A stretch of DNA of 64,000 nucleotides from Mallotus nudiflorus (GCA_947683625.1 CANTUR010000037.1:1922001-1986000), one strand, 5' to 3'; shown: positions 1 through 11,398, counted from the stretch's first letter. Translations and numbers: made by a program. The notes: generated by a model from the sequence alone, not told the origin.

Positions 1-1342
1 ATAGGTAGAGCCATTCTTGCATAGAAAAATACAGTTCTAGTATTCACATATATTCACACTCGAGTCGGGCTTCCAGAACTACAATTTGCCCCGACCGAGA
101 TCATAACTCAACCATCACACAAAAATTAAATCATTTATTTCCCAAAAATACATATTACATATACATATCCATAACTTAGAAAATCATCTCTCATTAAAGC
201 TAGAAAACAAAATTTCACAAACATATACATATATAACATTTGGAAACAATATTCAAAATTAACATTACTTAATTAAAAAAACCAATTAATTTATAAAAAT
301 TCCTTCTAAATTCCTTAATTATTATTAAAACCAACCACAATTTATTATTTAACTATAATTACCACAAAGTTACATTTTTACCCCTATAATACAAAAACTT
401 ACATAATATACTATTATTACTCAAAAATTCTCTAAAAATTATACAAATGCCTAAAAATTATTTTCTCAACATCAAATTTCTTAATATTAATAAAAACATA
501 AAATTAACTAATAATTTCTTCCAAAAATATAAATTATCCACATTTGACATAAACTTAAAAATAATTATAAAAATAGTATAAAAATCACAAAAACCATAAA
601 TTAAGTTCTAAAATTAATAACATTTAATAATAATACCAATTATCAAAATTTAATAATTTTTAACAAATAAATTTTTGAAATTAATAAAATATCCAAAATT
701 CTCAAAATTCACAATTAACATAATAATTTTCAATAATCTTAAATAAAATCAATATAATAAAAATAATTAACATTAATTACCCTAATTACTAATTGAACTA
801 AAATAAAAATCAAATCAAATCAAATAAAAATTACATAAAATTATGTAAAATCAGGAAAAATCAAAATAATATACAAAAATTGGATTTGAACAACTAACTT
901 AGCTTAATTAATCATTTAACTTAGTATAATTGAAGTTTAACACATAAACCAACTCAGACAACCAGAAAACAACCCTAAAACAACCTAAAATCAACTTGCA
1001 GCAACTCACCTTCAACCTTCAATGTCGACGCCAGAGATGAGTTGCAGCGGCGAGGCTTGGTGTCGACCGACATTTGAGAAGGTGAGGAAGGCTGAGGGAT
1101 CAACGGCAGCGCTGATCTAGGTCCGGCAATGATGAGGAAGCTTTAAATAGAGAGAGAGGAAGCAGGGCATCGGGAAAAGGAAGAATGGAGGGAGGAAGGA
1201 GAGGCTGGCGATGGTGATGGCTACTCTGGGAGGTTGAGACACACCGGAGGGAGAGGAATGATAGTGGGTGGCAGACAGGATGAGGGGAGCTGCTGCTTGG
1301 GTGTGTGTTTCGGGTTCTAGAGGTAAGTTTTCTATTCCTTTC

Positions 1343-1373
<31 letters not shown>

Positions 1374-1441
1374 TGTACAAATCTATGTATTTTTACATAT
1401 AAAGTCCCAATTTACATACTATATATGTATATTCACACACA

Positions 1442-1484
<43 letters not shown>

Positions 1485-1639
1485 CCCACATCAAATAATA
1501 AAACCCTAAAATAATATTAACATAAATATATCTCAATTAAATAGCTAGATAATTAACATTTGTATAATATAATTTAAAATTATTCATTACTAAAAAATTC
1601 AAAAATTACTTTATTTAAATAAAAATATAGGGTATTAGA
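1..1639 (-). mobile_element. Partial LTR of a Tekay-type Ty3/gypsy element, cut by window edge
   Basis: Read on the minus strand this stretch follows, in order, the first half of the LTR at 56973-60129. The reverse complement of 1-120 aligns closely with about 58690-58815, including the shared 'ctcggtcggggcaaat' and 'ggaagcccgactcg' blocks, and the GC-rich patch at 1020-1320 sits where the other LTR has its GC-rich patch. The LTR start lies at 1639; it reads TCTAATACC where TGTAATAYCC is expected, so the terminal dinucleotide is mutated. Immediately right of it a resistance gene resumes in mid coding sequence, so the element was inserted into that gene. Whether it is a solo LTR or the end of a full minus-strand element cannot be told from this window. 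Confidence 0.8.
1344..1481. repeat. Two TA-dinucleotide microsatellites inside the LTR
   Basis: Runs of alternating AT at about 1344-1368 and 1444-1481. They occupy the place where the related LTRs at 56973 and 26180 also carry long TA runs, so they look like a family feature of the upstream LTR part. Confidence 0.9.
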
Positions 1640-1796
1640 GGTTCAGTTTCTAACTAATGAAATCACACTTGCTTGGAATTGCAAGGAGTACTTGAAAAGG
1701 CTGGAGGAATGACTAACCATGATTCGTGTTGTGCTACAATATGCGGAAAAGCAACAAACAGAAAAGGAGTCCATCAGGCTTTGGTTAAAGAAGTTT

Positions 1797-2338
1797 TGAT
1801 GTAGAGCAACAAGTCTTGGAATAAGTTTGTATAACAATGGATAACAAATATAATAATAATAATAATAATAATTATTATTATTATTATTATTATTATTTTG
1901 ATTTATCATTAATTAGAATTTGACTTTCCTATATTGTTAGGGATTTGATTTCCTACCTTACCTAGGATTTTTTTTATTATTTTTTAATAATTAAAATTAG
2001 GGTTGGTAGGTTTGTGCCACCTTATACATATGTAAGCCTTAGGGCTATTGGAGATAGTTTTTTTAATGAATTTTAATAGAGATTTCAATTTTCCTCCAAT
2101 TTTCATTATTCTATTGAGAATCAATGAATCGTGATGCCTATTTCTTGGTATTATTCATAATCAATAGGTTGTAGAAGATTGATTTCTGGTGTTCGTGCAT
2201 GAATCAATAGACTTCAATTTTTATCCTTTGTTGTTTTCTAGTATTTGTGCACAAATCAATAGACTACAATATTTATCCCATTTGTTATTTTATTTTATTT
2301 TATTTTTGTCTTTATTTCTTTAAGTTTTCATTGCATCA
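1797..2338. mobile_element. Solo LTR-like insertion (542 bp) inside NBS-LRR copy 1
   Basis: Alignment with copies 2 and 3 shows this block interrupts the codons around KKLKDV. It begins TGATGTAG and ends GCATCA, so TG...CA with a matching GATG/CATC pair, as LTRs do. The flanking five bases (AGTTT at 1792-1796, AGATC at 2339-2343) are both close to the AGCTC found in copy 3, consistent with a worn target-site duplication. Inside are a (TAA)n(TTA)n block at about 1851-1896 and two imperfect ~65 bp direct repeats at about 2190-2290. No coding sequence. Lineage unknown. Confidence 0.65.
1851..1896. repeat. (TAA)n followed by (TTA)n, self-complementary trinucleotide repeat
   Basis: About eight TAA units are followed directly by about nine TTA units, so the two halves are reverse complements and could fold into a hairpin. 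Lies inside the LTR-like insertion. Confidence 0.85.
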
Positions 2339-2872
2339 AGATCAAATATGTTGCATATGAAGCAGAAGATGTTTTTGATGAGTTAGCCTATGAGAATCTT
2401 CGACAAAGCATTGAGCTACAAGGCCCAACTAAGAATTAGGTGAGGAGTTTTGCTTCATTCTCTAAAGGCACTCGCCATGTTAAAAAGGCTGCATTTCATG
2501 TCAAAATGGCTCATAAATTTAAGAACATAAATGGGTTGTTGAATATGCTTAAGAATGATGCTACTAGTTTTAGACTTCAAGTCTTCTATAAAGATAAAGT
2601 TATGCCCGAAATGGACTTGTATCATGTGACAAACTCGATCCTTGACAACCCTATTATGGGGAGTGAAGTTGATATCTCTAAAATTGTTAATTTGTTTACT
2701 TGCTCTTGCTACCAACAAGTTCTTACCATTATTCCTATAGTGGGAATGGGTGGTCTTGGAAAGACGGCATTAGCAAAATTGGTGTGTCAAGAAGTAATAG
2801 GGAGAAAGCTCTTTGATATGAAAATATGGGTTTTATTTCTTTTTTTAAAGTGGTGATTGAGAGAATTGGATC

Positions 2873-5316
2873 ATGGCTGACCCTGTGCTAAGTTTCGTGA
2901 TTGAGTTAACTCTATCAAGGTTGGTTCAGTTTCTAACTAATGAAATCACACTTGCTTGGAATCCCAAGGAGGACTTGGAAAGGCTGGAGGAATCAGTGAC
3001 CATGATTCATGATATGCTACAAGATGCGAAGAAGCAACAGATAGAAAAGGAGTCCATCAAGCTTTAGTTGAAGATGCTCAAAGATGTTGCTTATGAAGCA
3101 GAAGATGTTTTTGATGAGTTAGCATATGAGAATCTTTGACTAAGCATTAAGCTGCAAGGCCCAACTGAGAATGAGGTGAGGAGTTTTGTTTCATTCTCTA
3201 AAGGCACTAGCCATGTTAAAAAGGTTGTATTTCATGTCAAAATGGCTCATAAAGTTAAGAATATAAATGGGTTATTGAATAAGATTAATAATGATGCCGT
3301 TGGTTTTAGACTTCAAGTTTTATCTAAAGATAGAGTTATGCCTGGAATGGACTTATATCATGTGAAAAACTCAATCCTTGACAACCCTATTGTGGGGAGA
3401 GAAGTTGATGTCTCTAAAATTGTTAATTTTTTTACTTGCTCTTGCTACTAACAAGTTCTTACTATTATTCCTATAATGGGAATGGGTGGTCTTGGAAAGA
3501 TGGCATTAGCAAAGTTGGTGTGTCAAGAAGTAATGAAGAGAAAGCTATTCACAAATAATGTTATTCCATGCAATTTGCTAAAGAAATTCAAAAGCTTGCA
3601 TACCCTAAACTTGGAGAATGCTGAAATCAAACAATTATTAGCTTCAATTGTGAAGTTGAAACATTTGAGGTATCTTGATGTGTTAGGGACTAGGATTAGA
3701 GCTGTTCCTAAATGCATCACCAAGATTTACAACCTAAAAACATTTAGATTTAGAAACTGCTATTCACTTCATCCTGAAGGTCGACTAAGTAATCTGATCA
3801 AATTGAAGCATATCGACTTTTCTTCTGAGTACGAGATGCCATCTCATTTGAAGTGTTTAACTTGTCTGGAAACATTGCCAATTATTTTTATGGGCTTTAA
3901 TCAGGGATGCAACATTCAAGAACTAGAAAACTTAAATGAACTTAGGGGGAAGTTGAAAATAAGGGGACTTGAGATGGTGAGAAACAAATAAGAAGCTGAG
4001 AAGGAAAATCTGCAAAGGAAAGCAAGAATAAAAGCCTTGGAATTTTCATGGTCTCGCATTGGGCAGAGCTACATCATTGATGAGGAAGTGCTAGAAGTCC
4101 TCCAACCTCACCTAATTATAGAGGGGATTGTTGTTTAGGGTTATAGAGGTAAAAATTTTCCATGATGGGTGTTGAAGGTGAAAAATGCAAATAATGGTGA
4201 TTCTGCCTCTGTATTAAATAATCTGATTAAGTTAGAATTAGGAAATTACTCCAACTATAAACAACTCCCCATGCTTGGTAATCTTCATTGTCTTGAATTT
4301 CTTGGTATAACTTTGTTGGATAGTGTTAGTTGCATGAGCAATGAATTCTATAGTGTTGAATATGGAAGCACAAGCAATGGATGGAGACCATTTCCAGTGT
4401 TAAAAGGTTTTTTTTTAAGAAACATGAAAAGTCTGGTAGAATGGAAGACTTCAGTAGTGGGTGAAGGAGACCAGATAGTTTATGCATTTCCTTACATTGA
4501 AGAATTGTCCATTTCAGCTTGTTGTCAGTTGACAAGAATTCCAATAACTGATGGTTCATCACTTGTAAAAATGGAAATCGAGTTTTATGATTAATTGTGT
4601 AGTTTTTTTTAGTGAACTCCATTCCTTTGCATCTCTTAAAAGTCTAAATGTTGCACATTGTAGTAAATTAGCTTTTCTTCCAACTTGGTTACAATCATGC
4701 AAATCTCTTGAGGAATTGATAGTAATAGATTGCAATAGTCTGACAATAGTATCTGAAGATTTGGGAAAACTAAGTTCTCTTATTTCTTTAAAAATGACCA
4801 ATTGTTAGAGATTATGTAATTTTCCTGAGGGAATCTTATGCAGGCTTGCGTAGTCGAAGTAATTAACTATTGGTAGATTCTCTAAGGAGTTGGATGATTT
4901 TCATTATCTGAATTCTATGTAAGACCTCCCTTCTCTTATAGACTTAGCTGTATGTGGGCATGAAAAAATTGTGTTTTTGCTAGATCAACTTCAACACCTC
5001 ACTACTCTCAAAGAATTGGTTATTGATTTTTTTTCATGGAGTTGAAGCATTGGTACAATGGTTAGGAAACCTTTCCTCCCTTCAATATCTTACTATTCAT
5101 AGTTGTTTTAGACTTAAGTGTCTTCCAATAACTGCCTCCATACAACGACTCTCCAAATTAAGGAGGATGTATATTTATGATTCTTTGATCGAGGAATGTT
5201 GTAAGAGAAGTTGTGATTCTGAGTGGTCCAAGATTTCTCATATCCTAGAAGTCATAATAGAGAGCCTTGATACCAAGTCGGAACCGATCAAGCTAGGCTG
5301 GGAGCCCATTTCGTAA
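2873..5316 (+). pseudogene. CC-NBS-LRR resistance gene, copy 2 (NB-ARC mostly deleted)
   Basis: Starts at the ATG at 2873 (MADPVLSFVIEL), matching the start of copy 3. Order: Rx-type coiled coil to about 3170, linker, a P-loop at 3479-3515 in which the essential Thr is Met (GMGGLGKMALAK), then a direct jump after KLF at about 3550 into leucine-rich repeats (KFKSLHTLNLENAEI). RNBS-A through the MHD motif are missing. LRRs continue to 5316, ending SKISHILEVIIESLD, a usual RGA-type C-terminus. Breaks: TGG to TAG at about 3065, CGA to TGA at about 3137, CAA to TAA at about 3450, CAA/CAG-type stop at about 3989, and frame changes near 4140, 4590, 4805 and 5020. As an intact gene it would recognise pathogen effectors; this copy cannot bind ATP normally or make a full protein. 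Confidence 0.9.
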
Positions 5317-5427
5317 AGGAGTGAGTTTATTTACTTTGATTCACTAAAAACTATATGCATGAACATGATTATTTCATTTCAAGTTTTAAATTATCCATCG
5401 TAAGCTGAACTTGTATTGTATGGGTAT

Positions 5428-5717
5428 TTTTGGAAATTAAAAGAAGAAGAAAAATGAGAAGTCATATATAACTGAAAGTTTATTAAAGGCAGGAGAAATT
5501 TTATTTCATTGACAGATGAAGTGCTTAAATACAAAAATTTCTTAACAAAAATTCAAAAATAAAAGGCAACAAACAAGCTAAAATTTAGCTACTAACAGAC
5601 AATAATTAGAAATAAAATAGCTCCTAAAAATTATGATCTTCAAATTTGGAAATATTCAGTTGTATCTTTGACATATTCAAATGCAATTCCGGCAGCTTCT
5701 AAGGCAAAATCTTAACA
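5428..5717 (-). repeat. 3' LTR of the Ty1/copia element
   Basis: Direct repeat of 9661-9955. The outer end reads TTTTGG where the partner has TGTTGG (mutated G); the inner end is CTTAACA. Immediately followed by a polypurine tract on the minus strand. Confidence 0.9.
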
Positions 5718-5730
5718 CTCCTCCTTGCCT
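5718..5730 (-). promoter_or_regulatory. Polypurine tract of the Ty1/copia element
   Basis: Read on the minus strand this is AGGCAAGGAGGAG directly against the 3' LTR, the position and composition expected of the plus-strand primer. Confidence 0.8.
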
Positions 5731-6560
5731 TTGATGTTGCAAATTCCCATCTTCATCTTCAGTTCTTCAAACTTGATTTTGGGCATTGATTTGGTGAATT
5801 CATCAGCTATCTGATCTTCTATTTTGTAGTAAATCAACTTCACCTCACCTTTTTATTGAATTTCTCTTAGGAAGTAAAACTTGATCTTAAAATGTTTTTT
5901 CTTGCCATGAAACACATGATTAGAGGAGATTGAAATAGTAGCCTGACTATTAACAAATATTTGTTTTGATTCTTACTACTTCAAACATAAATCTTCAACT
6001 ATTTTCCTCAACCAGATGGCTTGATTTGCTGTAACTATTGTAGTAATGAATTCAGCTTCTGTTATACTTTGAGCAGTAATTTCTTGCTTCTTTGAACACC
6101 AACTGATCACACTTAATCAAAGGCTGAAACAATAATCAGTTATGCTTTTTATATCATCAACCAAACCTACCCAATCACTATAAAAAAAACCAACCAGTTG
6201 AAATTTATCAATTTTAGCATACTCAATGCCATAATCAACAGTTCCTTTAACATATGTGAGAATTCTCTTGGCAGCCTGCATATGCTCTTCACTTGTACAA
6301 TGCATAAATATAGACAGAAGGCTTACTGCTTGCACTATGTTAAGTCTAGAAGCTATGAGGTACATGAGACAACTAATTAGGCTTTTATAAAGATTCTTAT
6401 CCACTTTGGGAGATCCATCATCTTTGGAAAACTACTCTTTTGTTTGCATAGGAGTTTCTGTAGCCTTACAACTCTCCATATGAAATTTCTTCAAAATTTC
6501 CTTGGCATATTTTCTTTCATTGATGAAAATTTGATTCCTTAGCTGCCTTACTTCCAAACC
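5731..6560 (-). pseudogene. Ty1/copia RNase H region
   Basis: The 6117-6404 reading frame is the classical junction of RT and RNase H in copia: KSLISCLMYLIASRLNI, AAKRILTYVKGT, and a degraded DSDWAG block (here YSDWVGLVDDIKS). Downstream, in shifted frames, the tail includes a QLADMFTKSLP-like end near 5790-5830. RNase H would remove the RNA strand during reverse transcription. Multiple stops follow 6117; no functional product is possible. Confidence 0.85.
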
Positions 6561-6571
6561 TAAAAAATAGG

Positions 6572-7440
6572 TTAACATCCTAAGTCTGTCATCTCAAATT
6601 GCTTAAACATTTCAGACTTAAACTCATTAATAAGCTCCTGATTGTTTCCTATGACTAAAAGATCATCAATATAAACATAAATAATGATAATGTTAATGCC
6701 TTCACTTTTTACATAGAGAGTTGCTTCACTTAAGCTTTTATGGAAGCCTAAGTTGATCAAGTGATCATCAATCTGATTGTACCAAGCACTTGGAGCTTGC
6801 TTAAGGTCATTTAAAGCTTTCTTCAACAGATAACCATTGTCTTCTTACCTCTGTATAACAAAACCATCAGGTTGTTCTACAAAAATCTTTTCCTTTAAGA
6901 AGCCATTTAAAAAAGCAGATTTTAAATCTAATTGGAATACTTTCTAGGCCTTTTACATTGCTACAACAAGAAGCAATATGATAGTATCAACCCTAGCCAC
7001 TAGAGCAAAAGTCTTTGAAAAATCCACCCCAAATACTTGTAAGTCTGGCTTCACTATAAGTCTGGCTTTGTACTTGTTCACTAACCCATCAGTGTTGAAT
7101 TCTGTTTTGAAAACCCATTTGGCTCCAATGACTTTTTTTATCTAAAGGCCTTTGCGCTAGTTGCCATATGTGATTCTTCTCAATCATGCTCAACTCTTCT
7201 TCCATGGTTGAAAGCCATTTTTTGTCTTGCATTACTTCTTGAAATCTAACTAGTTTGATTATAGCTACATTGCATCTAGCATAGATGTCCTCAATTGATC
7301 TAGTTCCTCTAATAGGTTGGTCATCAACATCATCTTCATTGGGACATAAATTAATAGGAGCTTTTCTTTTATCATTTTCTAAATTCCAGTCCCATGCTTC
7401 ATCCTCCAAGAACACTATGTTTTTGCTAATTGAATCTTTC
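6572..7440 (-). pseudogene. Ty1/copia reverse transcriptase region
   Basis: Two recognisable blocks. At 7089-7415 is the N-terminal part (VMQDKKWLSTMEEELSMIEKN, then a degraded 'WxLVxRPxxKKxIG' block). At 6572-6826 is the palm: KKALNDLKQAPSAWYNQID and the catalytic YIDDLLVIG, both Asp preserved. Between them, frameshifts and stops. Copies RNA into cDNA in the particle. Family call is secure. Confidence 0.9.
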
Positions 7441-7450
7441 TAGATTGAGT

Positions 7451-8340
7451 CTAAAAAATTATATATGCTTTGGAGAAAGTGTTATAGCCTATAAAAATGC
7501 TCGGTTTATCTTTCTTGTTGAGTTTGTCCCTCTTGAAATGTGGTAGATGAGTAAAACACAAATAACCAAATATTTTTAGATTTTTCATTTTAGGTTTGAA
7601 CTCATACCATGCCTTAAAAGGAGTCTTCCCATTTATAGATTTTGTAGGAAGCCTGTTTAATAAGAACACTGATGTGTTTGTTACTTCTACCCAATATTCC
7701 TTAGACAAACCTTTCTCATGCATCAAACATCTTGCTATTTCAAAAATGGTTTTGTTCTTCCTTGTTTTAACTCCATTTTACTATGGAGTGTATGGGGCTG
7801 TCAATTGATGCTCAATGCCAACTTCCTCACAAAACTAATTAAATTTGTCTGAAGTATACTTTTTACTATTATCAGATCTTAATGTTTGAATGGTGCAACC
7901 ACTTTGGTTTTTAATCCAATGCTTAAATTTCCAGAAGACATCTTGAACTTCAGATGTAAATATGAGAAAATAAATCTAACACATATGAGTGAAGTTATCA
8001 ATAAAGATTATATAATATTTACTCCCTTTAGTGAAGGAGTTTTTTAAGGTCTAGCAAGATATGTGTGGATGAGTTGCAGCTTCTCTAGGAAGATTTTTGA
8101 AATGGGAGTCTTGCTTGTTTACCATATTGACTAGCCTTGCAACCTGGTAATTCTGACTCCAAGTGGGGTTTGCCATGGACCAACTCTTTTCTTTGCATAT
8201 GTAGGACTTCTATATGATGAAAATGGCCTAGCCTCTTGTGCCATAGGCTGCTTGCTCCTCCTCCACTGGATCACAACATAAGCTTTTTCCTCTCATTTTG
8301 ATTTTGAATAGCTCATTATCATTTGCATCTTTAATCAAGC
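7451..8340 (-). pseudogene. Ty1/copia integrase region
   Basis: Core domain readable across frames: a YIIFIDNFTHM segment with the first catalytic Asp (around 7990-8020), TLRSDNSKKYTS with the second Asp (around 7875), and an NGVKTRKNKTI segment at about 7745-7785, where SERKNRTI with the catalytic Glu is expected; the Glu is lost. The C-terminal part at 7451-7726 (LLNRLPTKSINGKTPFKAW, KIFGYLCFTHLP) is an open 91-codon stretch. Would insert the cDNA into chromosomes; inactive here. Confidence 0.9.
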
Positions 8341-8341
8341 A

Positions 8342-8624
8342 TTATTTCTTCTTAAAGATGATTGAAAATCCCTTCTCAACTAACTGCCCAATACTTAGTA
8401 AGTTTTTATCAATATCAAGTACATACAAGACATCAAAAATTAGTTTCATACCTATATAGCTTTCAATGGCTATGGTTCCCTTTCCCTTGACCATGATGTA
8501 GTCACCATTCCCAATTCTGACTTTTGATACATGTGACATGTCCATATCTCTGCAAAGTTCTAGATCACTTGTCATATGATTGGTATACACTTGCTATCAA
8601 TCAACCAACATTCACTTAAGTTGC
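8342..8624 (-). pseudogene. Ty1/copia protease and GAG-pre-integrase region
   Basis: Aspartic protease active site appears as WLIDSKC at about 8587-8605, where the family has WLIDSGC; the Gly is Lys. One base later the frame shifts and NHMT continues in the next frame, followed by VSKVRIGNGDYIMVKGKGT and LLSIGQLVEKGFS, which are standard TNT1-94-type protease flap and C-terminal motifs. Cleaves the polyprotein in functional elements. Confidence 0.88.
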
Positions 8625-9574
8625 TGCTAGTGAAACAAGTTGTAAGAATAGTTATTCTTCCCCTGCAAGTCAGCAACTTTAGCCTCATTCTTTTGCTGTA
8701 AATTATTCTTGCATATTTTCTTATGATGCCCCATCTTGTGGCACTTTTCACATTTGACATCATGTCTTTTCCAACATTTGAAAGGCGAATGACCTTTTTT
8801 TCGATAATGCTTGTAAGGAGGAAATTCTTTATTTTTTCTCTAGTATTATTGCTAATGATATTGGCTGCTTTTTGTGAATTGAAACTCTTTTTCATGAATT
8901 TCTTCTCCTTGTTTTTTCTTCCTTGGTTGACTTGTAACTTTGCATACAATGCTCCTTCTACAACACCTTTAACTCTCATTAATGTTCATTGTTCTTGAGC
9001 CTGTAAGGCATTCAATAATTCTGCCAAAGTAACTTTTAACATATCTTTAGTATTTTCCAAAGAAGAAATAGTAGTCTCAAACCTTTCCTAAATAGTTATA
9101 AGTATTTTCTGAACAATTCTAGAATAAAAAAATTCAGAATCGAGTAACCTTTCTTTGTTGACAATACTAAGAAGCTTATTTGCATACTCTTTGATTGTCT
9201 CAAATTCTTTCATTTTCTGCATTTCAAATTCTGTAACCAGATTCAACACTTGCATTCCTTTTATCCTTTCATCTCCTTCATATTCACTTTTGAGGAAATT
9301 CCAAGTTTCAAATGCTGATTTCAGAGTCATTATTCTAGTAAAAAATTTTAGTGAAACAACAGTAAATAAAGAAACTATTGCCTTCGACTTTCTTATTTTC
9401 TTCTCCCTATGATTTTTGATATGTGCCATTATCAAATTTGCTGCCAATGTAGGAACTTCATAGTCCTGCTCTATAACTTCCTAAAGGTCATTTGCCTATA
9501 GCTACCTAGATATGAAAATTTTCACCATTAAACATAGGTGGAGCTAGTGTTGTGAATGGTATTTTAGAATCCAT
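8625..9574 (-). pseudogene. Ty1/copia gag with two zinc knuckles
   Basis: Likely start is the ATG at 9572-9574 (MDSKIPFTTLAPPMFNGEN). The 9088-9447 block is the UBN2-type gag core (FETWNFLKSEYEGDERIKGM, EYANKLLSIVNKERLL). Two zinc knuckles follow: the first (about 8765-8810) has both N-terminal Cys changed to Tyr, while the second, CEKCHKMGHHKKIC at 8711-8752, keeps a perfect CX2CX4HX4C pattern. Gag forms the virus-like particle and binds element RNA. Several stops and frameshifts. Confidence 0.88.
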
Positions 9575-9645
9575 GAATGGAATGAAGTAAGGTGTTTAGG
9601 TTTGGTGGATTTCACTCATAATATAGGTCCTTTAAGAACAAGGGA

Positions 9646-9657
9646 GCTCTGATACCA
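9646..9657 (-). promoter_or_regulatory. Primer-binding site (initiator tRNA-Met)
   Basis: Minus strand reads TGGTATCAGAGC, complementary to the 3' end of plant initiator tRNA-Met, three bases from the 5' LTR. Confidence 0.93.
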
Positions 9658-9660
9658 CTT

Positions 9661-9955
9661 TGTTGGAAGTTAAAAAAAGAAAAAAAAAAGAAGTCGTATA
9701 TAATTGAAAGTTTATTAAAGGTAGGAGATATTTTATTTCATTGATAGATGAAGTGCTTAAATACAAAAACTTCTTAACAAAAATTCAAAAATAAAAGGTA
9801 ACAAACTAGCTAAACTTTAGCTACTAATAAATAACAACTAGAAAAAAAATCAAAACAGCTCCCAAAAATGATGATCTTCAAATATGGAAATATTCAGTTG
9901 TATCTTTGACATATTCAAATGCAATTCCAGTAGCTTCTAAGGCACAATCTTAACA
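9661..9955 (-). repeat. 5' LTR of the Ty1/copia element
   Basis: 295 bp, TGTTGGAAG...CTTAACA, direct repeat of 5428-5717. Carries the promoter in a functional element. Confidence 0.9.
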
Positions 9956-10379
9956 GTTATTTTAGCACATAATGAAAAAAAAATATTTTTTTAATCAAGA
10001 AATTAATGTTATGTTGTACTAATTATAGTAGAATTGTTTGGTTTGAAAAAAGAATTTTAGCTTACTAAATAAGGAGGATATTTATGTAAAATTTCATATG
10101 GTTTTTTCTCATCCTCTTTCTTATCAACTTATCTTCTCTTTGTCTGCTAAATTCTCAGTACCTCACGAATGATTTCAATGGAGTGGAAGATCTGCACATA
10201 GTTTTTCTACTGTTTGTCTCTTCACCAGATGTTTAATGAAATAATCCAAAGGTGATACTTAGCTATTGAACAAGGCCTTGTACTGTACTTTCTAAAACGA
10301 ATACTTTCTGAAGTTAAAGGTTTTTTTCCCTTTAATTCAGGTTTCATTGGCATTGAAACATTACATATAGCTACTAACA
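9956..10379. other. AT-rich intergenic DNA
   Basis: No coding signal or recognisable repeat. Begins with the right target-site duplication of the copia element. Confidence 0.6.
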
Positions 10380-10490
10380 AGCTTTAGTTTATTGGGATCA
10401 GAATCATCCCCAGAACTGTGAAGTCTCCAGTTCAAATCCTAATGTGAGCCATAAAGACCATCATAAAAAAGAAGCAGTTTCAAGAAAAAA
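10380..10490 (+). mobile_element. SINE-like sequence with tRNA-type A and B boxes
   Basis: Contains TAGTTTATTGG at 10385-10395, matching 10 of 11 positions of the pol III A-box consensus TRGYNNARYGG, and AGTTCAAATCC at 10429-10439, matching the B-box consensus RGTTCRANYCY fully, 33 bases apart as in tRNA-derived SINE heads. The region does not fold as a normal tRNA by eye. An A-rich tail follows (10465-10510). Target-site duplications were not identified, so a chance match remains possible. Confidence 0.45.
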
Positions 10491-10707
10491 AAGCAATTGT
10501 AAAAAGAAATTGAACTGTATAATGATTTCTTTTTCGAGTGGGATTTATTTTGAAGGATATTATGAATAACACAGTGATACTATTGTTTAGCTATCCTGGA
10601 CGGAGCTTGCTATATGTGAACATAAACGACATGTTCACTAGCTAATTTCCATTGTGAATATAAAAAGGCATGTTCACTACATTGTCTTGGGATACTAGAG
10701 GAGAGGA
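10491..10707. other. AT-rich intergenic DNA with a short direct repeat
   Basis: Two imperfect ~35 bp repeats around 10615-10680 share the core catgttcact. Otherwise nothing identified. Confidence 0.5.
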
Positions 10708-11398
10708 GAGCAGCTTTTTGCCAATTTGTGGCAAAAAAAAATCAAAATTATGGTGAAATGAAAAGAAATTCCATGTTTATGGTATTTTTGTTTGCGTGAA
10801 AACAATAATATAACTTCGCCAGTCCAATGGGTGGAATTGAAAAAAAAATTTAGCATGGTGGAAATGCATAATTAATTTTTTTTCTTTTGTTAAGCCAATC
10901 CACTAAAACAAACTTAGCGATGCAATTAATTCTTTTTTGCATGAGATTAAGATAGAATCCAAGTCAAGGAAGGAACTTACTTCTGAGGCATACATATGTC
11001 AAGCCCTACAATAAGCATAATGTTCCAAATTTGTTTACAATCAAGTGCAAGGGCAGGAGTTAGGGACTATAGATTAATTCCACCATTGACGCAAGCAGAG
11101 TTACTGACACATGTCAGACTTCAGTTTTTTTTAAATAGACTAATTCTGCCAGTTATACTGGCGGAGTTACTGACACATGTCAGACTCCACCATTTGAATA
11201 GATGAAGTTCTTTTTTTTAAAAAAATTATCTCCACCACTTAGAATTATGGAGTTTGCATATGGTGTCGTAGTTTTGCAATTTTTACCAATAAACTAACTT
11301 TAGGACATTTTTTTACCATAATTTTGGAAATTCTTTTTAAACCACTACAAATTGGGAAATTTTTTAGTTTTTTTGCCCCAAATTGGCAAAAAGCCCAA
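10708..11398. mobile_element. Mutator-type non-autonomous element (MITE), 691 bp
   Basis: Terminal inverted repeats: the left end carries GCTTTTTGCCAATTT, and the reverse complement of the right end carries the same run; similarity then continues inward (aattatggt, agaaattcc). Nine-base direct repeats AGGAGAGGA flank it at 10699-10707 and 11399-11407, the duplication length of Mutator superfamily elements. Inside are palindromic modules such as CTGCCAGTTATACTGGCGG at 11145-11165 and two copies of GAGTTACTGACACATGTCAG about 63 bp apart. The purine-rich flanks lower the weight of the duplication. No transposase coding. Confidence 0.7.

Larger units (their letters stand above)
1640..2845 (+). 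pseudogene. CC-NBS-LRR resistance gene, copy 1 (N-terminal remnant, RGA type)
   Basis: Encodes the Rx-type coiled-coil domain and the start of the NB-ARC domain of an intracellular immune receptor. Visible pieces: coiled-coil start (FLTNEITLAWN at 1640-1700), the coiled-coil continuation AYEAEDVFDELAYENLR (about 2350-2400), the linker to NB-ARC with an ILDNPIMGSEVDISKIV stretch, and an intact P-loop GMGGLGKTALAK near 2745-2780. It runs on into KLFDMKIWV, the start of RNBS-A, which copies 2 and 3 lack. The first ~20 codons are cut off by the LTR ending at 1639, a solo LTR splits the gene at 1797-2338, there is a stop at about 2437, and the copy ends abruptly at about 2845, 28 bp before the start codon of copy 2. 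Clearly dead; family assignment is firm. Confidence 0.88.
5428..9955 (-). mobile_element. Complete but defective Ty1/copia element (TNT1-94-like)
   Basis: A full 4.5 kb element on the minus strand: LTRs of 290 and 295 bp, a PBS matching initiator tRNA-Met, a polypurine tract, and gag, protease, integrase, reverse transcriptase and RNase H in copia order. Flanks GGTAT (5423-5427) and GTTAT (9956-9960) are a five-base duplication with one mismatch. The LTRs are about nine-tenths identical by eye, so the insertion is old. Every domain has stops or frameshifts. It landed 112 bp beyond the end of NBS-LRR copy 2. Confidence 0.93.

Noticed and set aside
1305..1514. Short open frames of alternating Ile-Tyr, also at 52013-52273
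   Set aside because: They are translations of TA microsatellites; no start context or family.
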